This document shows positions 54,623 through 64,000 of a stretch of DNA of 64,000 nt, piece by piece. Below the pieces are notes generated by a model. The model saw only the letters and a program-made list of their open reading frames with translations, ran no database searches and had not been told where the DNA came from. The stretch comes from Ooceraea biroi. Taxonomy: Eukaryota; Arthropoda; Insecta; Hymenoptera; Formicidae. How positions within the stretch are numbered: position 1 is the first letter of the stretch; every line of letters begins with the position of its first letter. Position numbers and translations under genes: made by a program. The stretch lies in NCBI RefSeq assembly GCF_003672135.1, contig NC_039511.1:10318464-10382463 (forward strand). Direction: 5' to 3'.

Positions 54623-54629
54623 GTAAACA
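54623..54629 (+). promoter_or_regulatory. Forkhead/FOXO consensus site
   Basis: GTAAACA matches the core RYAAAYA consensus bound by forkhead proteins and most of the FOXO (DAF-16) site. It lies about 830 bp upstream of the FOXO start codon and 8 bases before a palindromic E-box. A seven-base match is weak by itself. Confidence 0.3.
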
Positions 54630-54637
54630 CAGTGTTT

Positions 54638-54649
54638 GACCACGTGGTC
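54638..54649. promoter_or_regulatory. Palindromic E-box (CACGTG)
   Basis: A 12-bp perfect palindrome GACCACGTGGTC centred on CACGTG, the site type used by bHLH and bHLH-zip factors such as MYC/MAX, MITF/TFE and CLOCK-type dimers. Its place in the FOXO upstream region beside a forkhead consensus makes it a reasonable regulatory candidate. Binding is not shown. Confidence 0.35.
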
Positions 54650-55002
54650 TGCTTCCTCCCTCCGTCGCGCTGTGCGCCTATCTGTTTCTCTCTATCTCCG
54701 TCTCTCTCCTCGCTCCGACTCTTCCCCTCTCTCTCCCCCTCGCGCTTCCTATCTCTCTCGCATTCTTCCCGCCCTCGCTCTTCCGCCGCTCCGCGCTCTC
54801 TCGCGCCGCGCTCTTTCGGCACGCAGAACGGCCCCCGGCGGAATCCTCAGTTGGTTCGCCACCGCCGTCAGCCGCACCGTGAGCGTACCTACGTTCTCCC
54901 GCAACTGATCCGTTCGCCGCGGAATCGCCGTCGAACGTTGTCGTCGGCTCGGCTCTCGGAGCTTCGCCTCCCGCGAGCGTGAGCGCCGATCCGCGCCTCG
55001 CC

Positions 55003-55067
55003 GCGTCGCGTCGCGTCACGTCTCCTCGCCTCGCCTCGCCTCGCCTCGCCTCGCCTCGCGCGCGCGC
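55003..55067. repeat. (CGCGT)/(CCTCG)n pentanucleotide array
   Basis: CGCGT-type units run into about seven CCTCG units and then a CG run. It lies in the FOXO leader/promoter. On the minus strand it reads as RGEARRGEA repeats, which is not evidence of a protein. Confidence 0.85.
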
Positions 55068-55170
55068 AGCCTCGTTCCGATCCCGCGGGTACGACCGGTC
55101 GTGCGGTGATGATGTGTTGAGGAACCGCACAGTGTCCGACGAGCAAAAGAGCACATACAATACAACACAA

Positions 55171-55199
55171 GCACGCACGCACGCACGCACGTACGTACA
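55171..55199. repeat. (GCAC)/(GTAC) tetranucleotide array
   Basis: About five ACGC units followed by ACGT units, immediately upstream in the FOXO leader region; seen directly. Confidence 0.8.
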
Positions 55200-55459
55200 C
55201 CGATTCGAATCCGGCGCGAGCGAGCTCGCTGTCGCGAACCTTCGCTCGAGCGAGGACGTACGAAGGCCGTTGTCGTCGCGCATACGTACACGCGTACACG
55301 CCGTAATAGTGACAGTGTGACCGAGCGCGACCCGGGCTGTCTCTCTCGCACACGCGACCGGGCTTTCTCGCAGGTGCCGTCGATCCGTCGATTAGCCAAT
55401 CACCCGATAGGATCCCGCGCGATCACGAGCACCCCGAATTCGCCAAGCGACCTGGGAAC

Positions 55460-55951
55460 ATGATGGATTCGGTGCCGATCTCGGTGTCCGGGTCATTGAC
55501 CCGGTCGCAGCAGCAGCAACCGCCACACCAGCAACAACAACAGCAGCAGCAGCAACAGCAAGCGCAGAAGAAGGGAGTCTCCTTCGAGTTTTCGGTCTCG
55601 CCGGATCTGGAGAGCGGCTTCGAGCCGCAGACCAGAGCGCGATCCAATACATGGCCGTTGCCGCGACCCGAAGGGTACGTAGAGGGCAACGCGCCAGCCG
55701 GGAACGAGGGTGCCGAAGGTGGCACGCCGCCCCATCAGACGCAGCTCGCCCAGGGTGGACTGCTGCCGGTGAAGAAGAACTCGTCGAGGAGGAACGCCTG
55801 GGGAAACTTGAGTTACGCCGACCTGATCACACCGGCGATCACCAGCGCACCCGATCAGCGGCTGACTCTGTCGCAGATCTACGAGTGGATGGTCCAGAAT
55901 GTGTCCTACTTCAAGGATAAAGGCGACAACAACAGCAGCGCCGGTTGGAAG
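55460..55951 (+). CDS. foxo: Forkhead box protein O (FOXO), first coding exon, N-terminal 164 aa
   Basis: FOXO is the forkhead transcription factor held in the cytoplasm by insulin/Akt signalling; when unphosphorylated it enters the nucleus and activates stress-, metabolism- and growth-control genes. The exon runs from ATG 55460 (A at -3; a second ATG follows at once in a stronger context) to the donor at 55952. Residues 15-36 are glutamine-rich from CAG/CAA codons. Residues 59-71 (RARSNTWPLPRPE) are the conserved N-terminal Akt/14-3-3 site, with Thr64 the expected phospho-acceptor. Residues about 110-164 are the start of the forkhead domain (NAWGNLSYADLI, RLTLSQIYEWMV, YFKDKGD, SSAGWK). It stops before the recognition helix, which must be in a downstream exon outside or far along the window. 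The exon ends exactly after a codon (phase 0) at the AGWK position where vertebrate FOXO genes also have an intron. An in-frame stop at 55310 and no intervening ATG support the start. Confidence 0.97.
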
Positions 55952-55960
55952 GTAAGAAAG
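55952..55960 (+). other. Splice donor of the FOXO first coding exon
   Basis: AAG followed by GTAAGAAAG, a good donor. Read-through would add only 14 unrelated codons before a stop, so splicing here is required for a full forkhead domain. Confidence 0.93.
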
Positions 55961-58313
55961 ACTCTCACGTTCTTCACTCGCTTTGAATCGAGATAAACGG
56001 TTTTAAACGAAGGCAATTTGTTATGATATGGATTGTCCAGGTTTCGAACTCAAATCGACTCGTCGACAATGAGTCCTATCTCTCGAAACGTTTGGCTCGA
56101 CTTGAGAACGATTGTAATACGAATCGGCGCAAGTACGTGCCGCGCGGGACATTCGTCGGAGACGATGTATCCGACGAATTTGACGAGTCAAGCCGCGATA
56201 AAACGTATAGATCATTATGCTCACGTTAATTCTATTTTAATGATTTCTTTGGATTTTTTTCCTGTATCAAGACATTCTTTTCCTTTCAACGACGAATTAT
56301 GCAATACGATCTTCCCAAAACGATAATTCGCGTGAAGCGCGATAAAACGAGGATCCATAAAGTTCTGAAAATGTGTGGCCGGTCACACAGTCTCTCGTTT
56401 TAACGTGACGAGATTGCGCGATTTCCTTCACGGAGTCGGGTGACCGAGCTCGAAATACGGGGCATTAAATGCGAGCCGTTGTCTCGCCGGAATCACGTTT
56501 ACAACAGTATGAAGACTTCCATTTCGTATGGAAACAATTGTGACACGCGACAGTGCGAAGGTTAGACGCGAGAATTCATCCGGTAGGAATTCACGCGCAC
56601 ATGACGATATTTTTGATGATTCACGTTGCGCGATTATATTACGGGCGGATGTCTCCAACAGACGGAGAAGAGCTCCTACACTGTTAATTTATGCATTCAT
56701 AAATATGACACAGTTTTAACGATTATTGAAATGTTTATTTGTTTAATTATTTCTTTTCGAATTAATTCCATATTGTGTATGCGTATTTTGTTGAATACTA
56801 TCAAGAAGATGGATTTTCAATATATTTATTTCATAATTTTTATAATTCGACTTTTTAGTTGGTACTCGAAATTTTTTATGCTAGAAGATCATGGAAAATT
56901 AATTATCGAAAGTAAAAAATTAATAAATTAATAGTCAGATAAATATTAAAATGTCGCGTTTAATTTTATACTTAATTTAACGTGTTTAATAATTTTTGTT
57001 TCGAAATCTTCGATTTAACTTAATGCTGGTCAATTAGTACAGCAGGTAATAACGCGTCGTCTTTGCGATAATGAAATTTGCAGATTGTTTTAAGGCTGTG
57101 AAAATATTGCTCATGTCGTCTTACGTGGCTTTTTTTAATTAATAGAAACGATCAAGATATCTCGAGTAGTTTGGAACTACGCGTTTATCGTTAATTTCGA
57201 TAAGAAGAAGCTTATCTGGTCGATAAAAGAGATGATAATATATCAAGCGTGTCCATTTTTTCTGTATTGGACCTATTTACATAGATTCCACGCGCAAGTC
57301 TCAAAGTTACACTCCGTTACAGTGTAATCACTCGAACGAGATAAAGGCAGTAATGGCTACCGTAAAAATGACGAAACCGAGAAACATAACTGATTGTTAC
57401 GACTAAAACGGAATTTTAAACTAAATGGTAGTCGCGTAAATTATTGACTGCTAATTAACAACACAATACATGGTTTGTAAAACGACAGTTGATCTTTTAA
57501 TGAAATTAAACGAATGTAATTCAAATATACGGATCGAACAAAATGTTAGAACTGTAAAGCGTGTATTTAAGCGTTGAACTATTTAGCGCGGCACGCATAA
57601 TTAAAACGTTAATAATGTATTATAGTGTTTACAATTATGAAGCTTGAGCTTCTGGCTCGGCGAGTTCAACGTTACACGTTTGCTCGTGGTCGAGATATCT
57701 CGTTTTCGTATTGCGTTACAGTGCTCACTAATTGGCCACCAAACTCGAAGTAATTCGATCTTGGAAGTTTGGAAGCATATATAATGATTAATATTTTTCT
57801 GCATTAATTATATTTGCCGCTTCATCAGAAGAGGCGTCCGATTTGTTGCGGCAATGCTTGTTTAAACAATAGGAAAAAGAACATTGTGCACATACACTAA
57901 ATCCTCAAGCAAAATGTAAGAAGATATTTTTTGAACGTTCCAAACTTTATTGTTTTATATTTGTATACTTTCTTAACAATCCTTCTAAAGCTACGCCTAA
58001 TTTATTCCAAATTTTATTATGCCAGAGAGCTGCAGATTGTATATTTACTCGTAACATTTTCGGAGTAACATTACTGTCATTCGGGGTACAGAAAAACTTA
58101 AAAAAAAGACTAATTTAGCTTCAGATAAGGAAATTCGATTCCTAACTGCAAGAATAAAAATTAACAGCGTGTTTACGTATTTTCTTCGGTTAGGAAGGAA
58201 GTTATTGTGACCGTTGCGCAAGTACATCGGGAAGTGGAGACCCGGCATTCAAAGATAGACACATGCAGGATTGATAATTCAGGGTTAAAGACCCTTCATA
58301 ATTCTCCCGTGCC
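55961..58313 (+). other. FOXO first intron, proximal part
   Basis: AT-rich non-coding DNA up to the Harbinger insertion. No second forkhead exon (the NSIRHNLSLH segment) was found. Short frames such as those at 56023-56326 and 56626-56931 have no recognised domains. Confidence 0.7.
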
Positions 58314-58316
58314 TAA

Positions 58317-58341
58317 AGGTGCGTCTACACCAAAGCAAGTT
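58317..58341 (+). repeat. Harbinger left terminal inverted repeat
   Basis: Matches the inverse of 59107-59131 at 22 of 25 positions; preceded by TAA. Confidence 0.92.
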
Positions 58342-58345
58342 TTCC

Positions 58346-58363
58346 CGGCGGGTTGACCCGCCG
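58346..58363. repeat. Subterminal palindrome of the Harbinger element
   Basis: CGGCGGGT, two bases, then ACCCGCCG: a perfect 8-bp inverted repeat just inside the left end. A related GC-rich motif is repeated near the right end at 59077-59105. In this superfamily subterminal repeats are candidate binding sites for the MADF/Myb-like partner protein or transposase. Confidence 0.7.
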
Positions 58364-58519
58364 AGTTAGCTCGCGGTAGTGTAGACAATTGCCGCGAGTT
58401 GCGGGTTATCTCACCGGGCTGTCCCGCGAATAGATAGTCGGTCGTCATCAAAGGATCTCGGCGGGACGACGCGCGATAGCTAACCTCCAAAGCTTAGTTG
58501 TTAATTACTATATTAAAAC

Positions 58520-58667
58520 ATGGAGTGGACTAATGAAAAAGTATTAACATTAATTGAAGCATATAGAAAGTTTCCCGAACTGTGAGATTCCAGAGATAAA
58601 GATTATAAAAATCGAAATAAAAAAAAGACGCTTGGGATAATGTATCCAAGAATGTAGGCGTAGAACT
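58520..58667 (+). pseudogene. MADF-domain (Myb/SANT-like) protein remnant of the Harbinger element
   Basis: From ATG 58520 the frame reads MEWTNEKVLTLIEAYRKFPEL, the first helix of a MADF domain, and then hits TGA at 58583-58585 where the family has Trp. After a second lesion, a frameshift in the A-run near 58620, the next conserved segment (AWDNVS) is in another frame. Harbinger elements carry such a DNA-binding accessory gene beside the transposase. Only the N-terminal 50 or so codons remain; the rest was lost in the internal deletion. Confidence 0.8.
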
Positions 58668-58670
58668 TCG

Positions 58671-58871
58671 TCGTTCTGTAACTGGTACTGCATCGCGATA
58701 ATTTGTATCGTTTTTAACAATTTTATGTCCTATCATCAGGATAAGTTCTTCGAAGTCTATAGATGACAGTCGGAAAAAATTTGAGAAACCTCCGTTGCAT
58801 CTGTATTCTAAATTTAAATCATTTTCATCTAATTTCAAATCTTTGATTACATCACTGCCACTATATCGCAT
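58671..58871 (-). pseudogene. PIF/Harbinger transposase N-terminal fragment
   Basis: Read on the minus strand from ATG 58871, the peptide has FRLSSIDFEELILMIGHKIV and KNDTNYRDAVPVTER. These are the conserved segments just before the DDE (DDE_Tnp_4) catalytic domain of Harbinger transposases. After Arg67 the similarity stops and the frame runs into the antisense of the MADF remnant. No catalytic residues remain, so it cannot be active. Its frame is otherwise open, in contrast to the MADF remnant. Confidence 0.85.
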
Positions 58872-59076
58872 TTTGGCTTTTACTCGGACGAACCCAAAAT
58901 CTTCGCGGTCGAGCTGTACTTTTCTTTTTTTTTAAATTATGAAAGCCGCATAGGCTGTGAGGACTTCTTCCTCGGACCACATTTTCTTTTAAACTGAGCT
59001 CACACTCGAAAAATATTGTTTCGGTATAGACACTCGATGTTTAGAGGGAAAAGATTGTAGCGGGTTTTCTGTAACA

Positions 59077-59105
59077 CGCGGGATAACTCGGCGGGATAAC
59101 CCGCG
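59077..59105. repeat. Subterminal repeats at the right Harbinger end
   Basis: Two direct copies of GCGGGATAAC, with the outer CGCGGG and CCCGCG forming an inverted pair. They lie immediately inside the right terminal repeat and mirror the left subterminal GC-rich motifs. Confidence 0.7.
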
Positions 59106-59106
59106 T

Positions 59107-59131
59107 AACTTGCTTTGATGTAGACGCTGCT
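59107..59131 (-). repeat. Harbinger right terminal inverted repeat
   Basis: Inverse of 58317-58341 with three mismatches; followed by TAA. Confidence 0.92.
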
Positions 59132-59134
59132 TAA

Positions 59135-62100
59135 TGCGCCAACTGACGAATTGCAACTGACATGTCAGTGCCGTGTTTTCTTCGTTCTCCCGTCTTTAAA
59201 TGAAATATTAGAAATTGTCGGTTAGGCACCCGTGGCACTTAGCCACTCAATTATCGCGCGTCGAGCCGACGCGTCAAGCTCGCGGCAGGAATCCACGCTA
59301 AAAATCCACGACGGCGGGGTCCCGCAGCTGCGGACTTGCGGATGCAAGTCTCGCAAAGCAGCGGCGGCGACGGCGGCGTGCAGTCACGTGGTGTGTCCGA
59401 GCCGAAGGAGAGAGAGATATCCGTATCTTCTCTTTGGCGCGTTTCTCTCCCGCGAGCGCACTGGGAATGCATACCGACGCAAAACGCAGCCGGGGAGGTT
59501 TAAGGCCTGTTTGCACCGCTCATTGCGCAGCGTGCCGTGCCGCGCGGTTGGCGTTGTCGACGTCACGTCGGGTCGAAGTACACGCATAAATCGATGCGGC
59601 CGGACGGACACAATCGTCGTCGCTCGTTTCGCGAAAGCGAAACGACGGACGACGCGCATTATTTATGCGCGGGTTGCACGGCCAAGCGAAAGCGCCTGAC
59701 GAAAGTTCACAGACACGTTCCGAGAATTGGAGGAAGGAAGAGATTCCTACGTGCATATTTAACGGTTTCTTCCCTCGAGAGGATCCTCGTTGTCCCATCG
59801 GTCATTCGCGGATGCGCGGAAGTCGCGAAGAATCGTTCATGGAAACCGCGGTCGTAGAGTTCTCTTCTTAATATTGGAGAAATATTGCGGCGGCGCATTT
59901 TATCTGGATAAAAAGAAGTTGCTAATTGATATCAACGGTGTGTATTACGAATCAGCGGAGCTTAGAATGCGTTTATTACCCCCCGTTTATCTTATAGTCT
60001 CTGTATAATGCGCGCGCCGTCAATTACAGCGTCAGAAGTTATGGTACTTACGGCAACATTGTTGCAGCAAGTAACGCGTCATGAGCACAATAATTGCCGC
60101 TCCCCTCGGTGCATGATAATCGCGTTTCGCCTGTCGAGGAATTTTATTAGGACACGCGATAGGGCGGACAGCGCCTCATGAATAATCCTTCGTGAATTCA
60201 TCAGGTAGGCGTGAATTTATCAGATTGCATTGATTGAGAGAACTCTTGTTAGACGCGTGTGTCAGAGGTCCCGTAACGAATACGACGTAGCCCCCGATTT
60301 TAAGCAGTCCGCGAGTCTTCCGCGACATTTAGACGCGTAATTGAGACGTCGAGGAGAGCGTGTTACGAATTACCGCTAGATTTACGAAGGGAACGTCGAG
60401 GCAACGAGACTCGCAAGAATCTTGAGCGCAAGAATCTCATCTGGCAATTTGCCGTTTAACAGTCCGCCTATAACGAATAACGCCGCGTGCTATAATGGTC
60501 GCGTGTTATAGCCGCGCCTTTAGCCGTTATAGCGAGAAGCTGGAGGAGAGCGAAGGAAGGAGGGTGGTAGGTATTCACCTTCCTGCGAAAAGCCCTTGAG
60601 CCATCGGTGCCGCATGGATAGAGCAGGCAATCGCCTCTTGCGTTGGAATTCTAGCGCAACTCGCTAGAGAGGAAAGATGTTGAAGAGAGTTGTCGAGGAG
60701 CCGCGTGAAAACCGGCTGAAAGGTCACTCATCCGTCTAGTTTCGAGACCAGCACTAGCGTTCGTCATTACAAAGCTCTCCTTCCTGCCCCTCGTCATTGA
60801 TCGTCGTTCTTGGTATCCTTCCATGACGATTGAGGCGGCTCGCGTGCTTCAACGAGCGAGGGAGAGCTCGTATCTGACTGTCTCTGTCTTCTCGCGGTAT
60901 CTCTATACTGTTATAGCACGTTAGATACTGGAACACCGCCGGCTGGTGAAATCGAGATACCTAGCGGATCCTTCTGTACGAGAGATCGTTATCGTCGACT
61001 CGTCTTCGACAGGGAAAGGGAATTTAATCGGCGTGCTTCGGTAGCCGTGACTTCATCTTCAGCGGGAATTTCTTTGATAAGTGGAATTATCATGGTCATT
61101 AAGGTAAAGGTGTGGACTACTGAAGCAGTAGTTACGATGCTTGTGTTTTATGTTCTGTACGGAAATTACATGAGGCAGAGAGAAATAAAGATAACGTTTG
61201 AATAAATCGGAATCTAAAATTCTTTCGCGCGACGTTATTTTCTTATTTAACAAAATCAAAAGGGCGAAAGATTATGTATGCACCGTAGCCTTATGGCGTT
61301 TTGATTTCCCTGAACGAGCGCTTGCATGACACGATCTCGCGTGAAGTTACCTTGTAACTTCCTGACGTCGTTGTTTCGATTAACGCGATAAGTATTGTCG
61401 ACACGTAACCCGCAATGATATATGATGCGAACGTAACATAGAGACACGATCGTAATCCTCAAATGTCGAGCTGAAGTTTCAGAAAAATGTTGCAGAAGTA
61501 GATCTAGATCTTCAGTATGAATAACGAAATAGTTCTGAGCGGGATAATAGGCGGCGTGAAATATATCGATTTCACGTAATATCGAAGTAATTAATTGTAA
61601 GCGATAATGGAACGAACTGGCAGTATTGGGCAACATAAAATAGATACGGCTGACTATAATCTTCAGTTCTATTGTGTTACGGTTTGATTTGATAGTTACG
61701 ACCGCCGATACGGATTGAGTGTATTAAAACGAGGCATAAAGGCAGTAATCGACCATATAAACTTTTAACGAGACATCATCGACTTAATGAAAAGCAGTCG
61801 CTGCTTCTTAATATTTCCGTCGGCTCGCTTGGAAGAATTCACTACGAATCATCCTATGGAACACAGCACATATTAAACTTTATGTATTATCTGATGTATG
61901 GTAATTAGAGAGGAACTTTAACTTGCACTGTATTACTTTTGCATTAAACAGCATTCACGAAAAAATGAAATGATGATAATTATCTATAATATAATTGCTG
62001 ATTGGCATTAAAAGATGCAATTATAAAAAGCAATTATTACGCAGAGCATGCACCTGTGTATGAAAATAGCACGTAGAATAAAATAAAAGAAAGGAAATAA

Positions 62101-64000
62101 AGTTTATCTATTATTAAAAAGTTACTCATGAAATGTGAAAGTTAATATTCATAAAAATATTGTATATTTATTATTACAGAGTTAAAATCAAGTTGCCAGG
62201 ATATTTCTGTTAATAAATCTATAATGCTCGGATAATCGTAAAGTGTTTTAAAGTCACGTATTTTGAATAGTATCATACAGATGCACGTATCTTTTAATAT
62301 TTTCCGCGTGAACAAATTAGCGGAAGTGTAAATCATGCAAATAGCAAGCGTGCACAAAATGTCGTAATTGACGGAGCGAAAAACTCACTCACAGTTCCGA
62401 GTTTTCCATGGAAAAGCGTGTATTTTACTGCGAAATCATTAAACGAGGGTTAACGGCACAATTAACGTGAATCACAGACAACAGATCGTCTGATGTTTCG
62501 AAAATAATTCGTGTCCACGTTAGAGTATAATCAAAGGGCTAAAATTTGCAAAACTTTTTTCCACAATTTTGAATTGAATCTCTTAAGAATTAATCGACCG
62601 CATCTTTTTTCGAAGTTTATTGAATATTACCGCAAATAAACTCTCAATTAAAATTTTATTAGAGGAAAGTTTGAAGGATTTAATTAAAAAATTCGAAATT
62701 CAATGATAAATAATCCTCAGAGATTGGCATTTATCAAACTTTTCTCGTCAAACTTTTCGTTCTCAACTATTTTCAAGTCTGAAACAGAGTCTTTTCATAT
62801 TCGTATTCGCGCGAATCCCTCTTCTATTTTTGAGCGTCCAGTGCAATCTCAAAATTCCTCTCTTCCACTTTGACACACCTCCTATACGTAGTGTGTATTT
62901 TGAGTTGCACACACGTTTGCTTGAGTTTAAAATATGCGTTGCGTGTTATTTTTGCACGAAATTGCAACGACCGGCGTCGTTGCCGCGTTTCTTCTTCACT
63001 GATCTCATTCTCTTTCCTGGCTACTCTCTCCTTGATCTTCTCGTCTCTCTTCCTCTCTCTCTCTCTCTTGCTTTCTTCCTTTTTCTCTTTGTCTTCTTTC
63101 CTTTTCCTGCTCCAGCCTCCGTACACGATGCTGCGACGTGACCACGTTACCAATATCGTCATCTCGAAATCGTTACCTCTCCGCCTACTTTGGGCCCGAT
63201 ATTATCGGGACCGGTAAAAGCTGCCGCTGAAATTCTTTCATTCGTCAAGTTCTCGGATCCTTTCGACGCGGTTTAACTCATCAATATGCTCTTGCGTCGC
63301 TTTTTTTTAACATATGATAGAAGTTTTCTCTCGTAAGAATGTTTAAAAGTTTAAAAATTTTGAAAATAATTCCCAACGCGTAATATTACAGTAATTAATC
63401 ATTAAAAATTCTTGATAAGTTAAGTTATAAATAGTTAGAAATAAATATTTTCCTGTTGAAGAATTTAATGTATTAAAATTTCCATTAATTTTGGAGGTCT
63501 ATAAAATAAATGAACAAGTGACACGATTTGATTTAAGTATAATACCAAAAAATTATACATGTAGTATATAGTGATAGCATATACTAAAAAGTAAATCAGA
63601 TGTCATAAATCTCATTGATAGTGAGCAACCTTTCAGAATGTTATTTACAAGGTGACGAACTGTATATCTGTTCGCAAATAAGGAACACGCATACAGTTTC
63701 TTGAAAAAGCATGCTCAACTAACGCAACTGAATGTATTCAAAAGTGCACGATCGAACAGATCGAATTCTTCCCTCGTCGAATTCGTCGACACACCTGCAG
63801 TCAACAGCGAGAACGATGCGCGATTTGTACGACGCACCTTGTAGATCGACAGGACTTGCCGCATCGAAAGTATTAGTCGTCTTCTTCTTTCAAAATGCAC
63901 TTTGTCAGCTGTCAGTCCTCAGGACTCCGTGGTCAACACTCTATTTACCTTGCCTGGAGCAAGGCTGCGATTTCCTCGCCGTAAATTGCGACAGAATCAT
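59135..64000 (+). other. FOXO first intron, distal part
   Basis: Begins with a CpG-rich patch (about 59220-59720) and a second one at 60040-60960, then becomes AT-rich. The 155-codon frame from 59232 lies in the GC-rich part and has no recognised domain. No second FOXO exon was seen before the window ends. A pyrimidine-rich run lies at about 63000-63120. Confidence 0.6.
63041..63069. repeat. (TC)n-rich low-complexity run
   Basis: CTCTCT units with small interruptions inside a wider pyrimidine tract; seen directly. Confidence 0.8.

Larger units (their letters stand above)
53399..55459 (+). other. GC/CpG-rich upstream region and 5' leader of FOXO
   Basis: High GC with very many CpG dinucleotides and long pyrimidine-rich runs on the plus strand (about 53560-53780 and 54650-54800). 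In-frame with FOXO, a TGA at 55310-55312 closes the upstream frame and no ATG follows before 55460. The sequence CTTTCTCGCAG ending at 55373 resembles a splice acceptor, so the coding exon may begin there with an upstream leader exon; this is speculative. Large open frames on both strands here are a consequence of composition. Confidence 0.6.
58317..59131. mobile_element. Non-autonomous PIF/Harbinger element in the FOXO intron
   Basis: An 815-bp element flanked by the trinucleotide TAA on both sides (58314-58316 and 59132-59134), the target duplication of PIF/Harbinger. The 25-bp terminal inverted repeats (AGGTGCGTCTAC at the left end) match at 22 positions. Inside are two gene heads facing each other: a MADF-domain protein start on the plus strand and a Harbinger transposase start on the minus strand. 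They meet at about 58667-58671. It therefore looks like an internal-deletion derivative of a full two-gene element. Subterminal GC-rich palindromic repeats (CGGCGGGT and GCGGGATAAC types) lie inside both ends. Confidence 0.93.

Overview
The window looks like animal, most probably hymenopteran (ant- or bee-like), nuclear DNA. It is mostly AT-rich and non-coding, dotted with CpG-rich patches and dinucleotide microsatellites. It carries a mariner element and a PIF/Harbinger derivative, and the only confidently coding segments are two first coding exons with eukaryotic splice donors. The insect assignment rests on the forkhead protein sequence and the transposon types; the order-level assignment is inference.

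Layout. Positions 1-4979 hold nothing I can support except microsatellites. Positions 4982-6267 are a mariner (DD34D) element with 30-bp perfect terminal inverted repeats and a TA duplication; its transposase is broken by two frameshifts. Positions 6270-47940 are a long block without recognisable exons. It holds simple repeats, a hairpin-like palindrome, a pair of dispersed repeat copies (30.5 and 32.3 kb), a CGA triplet array (35.0 kb) and one coding-like small ORF (27190-27414). If the minus-strand exon at 47949-48237 is spliced to the left as its donor demands, most of this block is the first intron of that gene.

Positions 47949-48237 (minus) encode the N-terminal WAVE-homology domain of a Nance-Horan syndrome (NHS)/GUK-holder-like actin regulator. 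Positions 55460-55951 (plus) encode the N-terminus of FOXO, with the Akt site and the first half of the forkhead domain; the exon ends after the residues AGWK, as in vertebrate FOXO genes. The two genes are divergently oriented, with start codons about 7.2 kb apart. The FOXO side of the interval (about 53.0-55.9 kb) is a GC- and CpG-rich, pyrimidine-rich leader/promoter region. It contains a forkhead consensus site next to a palindromic E-box. From 55952 to the window end lies the first FOXO intron, interrupted at 58317-59131 by a non-autonomous PIF/Harbinger element. That element has fused the 5' ends of its two genes (MADF protein and transposase) facing each other.

Functionally, FOXO is the nuclear transcription factor downstream of insulin/Akt signalling, and NHS/GUKH proteins act on the actin cytoskeleton and at junctions or synapses. 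Nothing in the sequence shows that they work together; shared regulatory DNA is only a possibility. I found no CRISPR array, rRNA or convincing tRNA.
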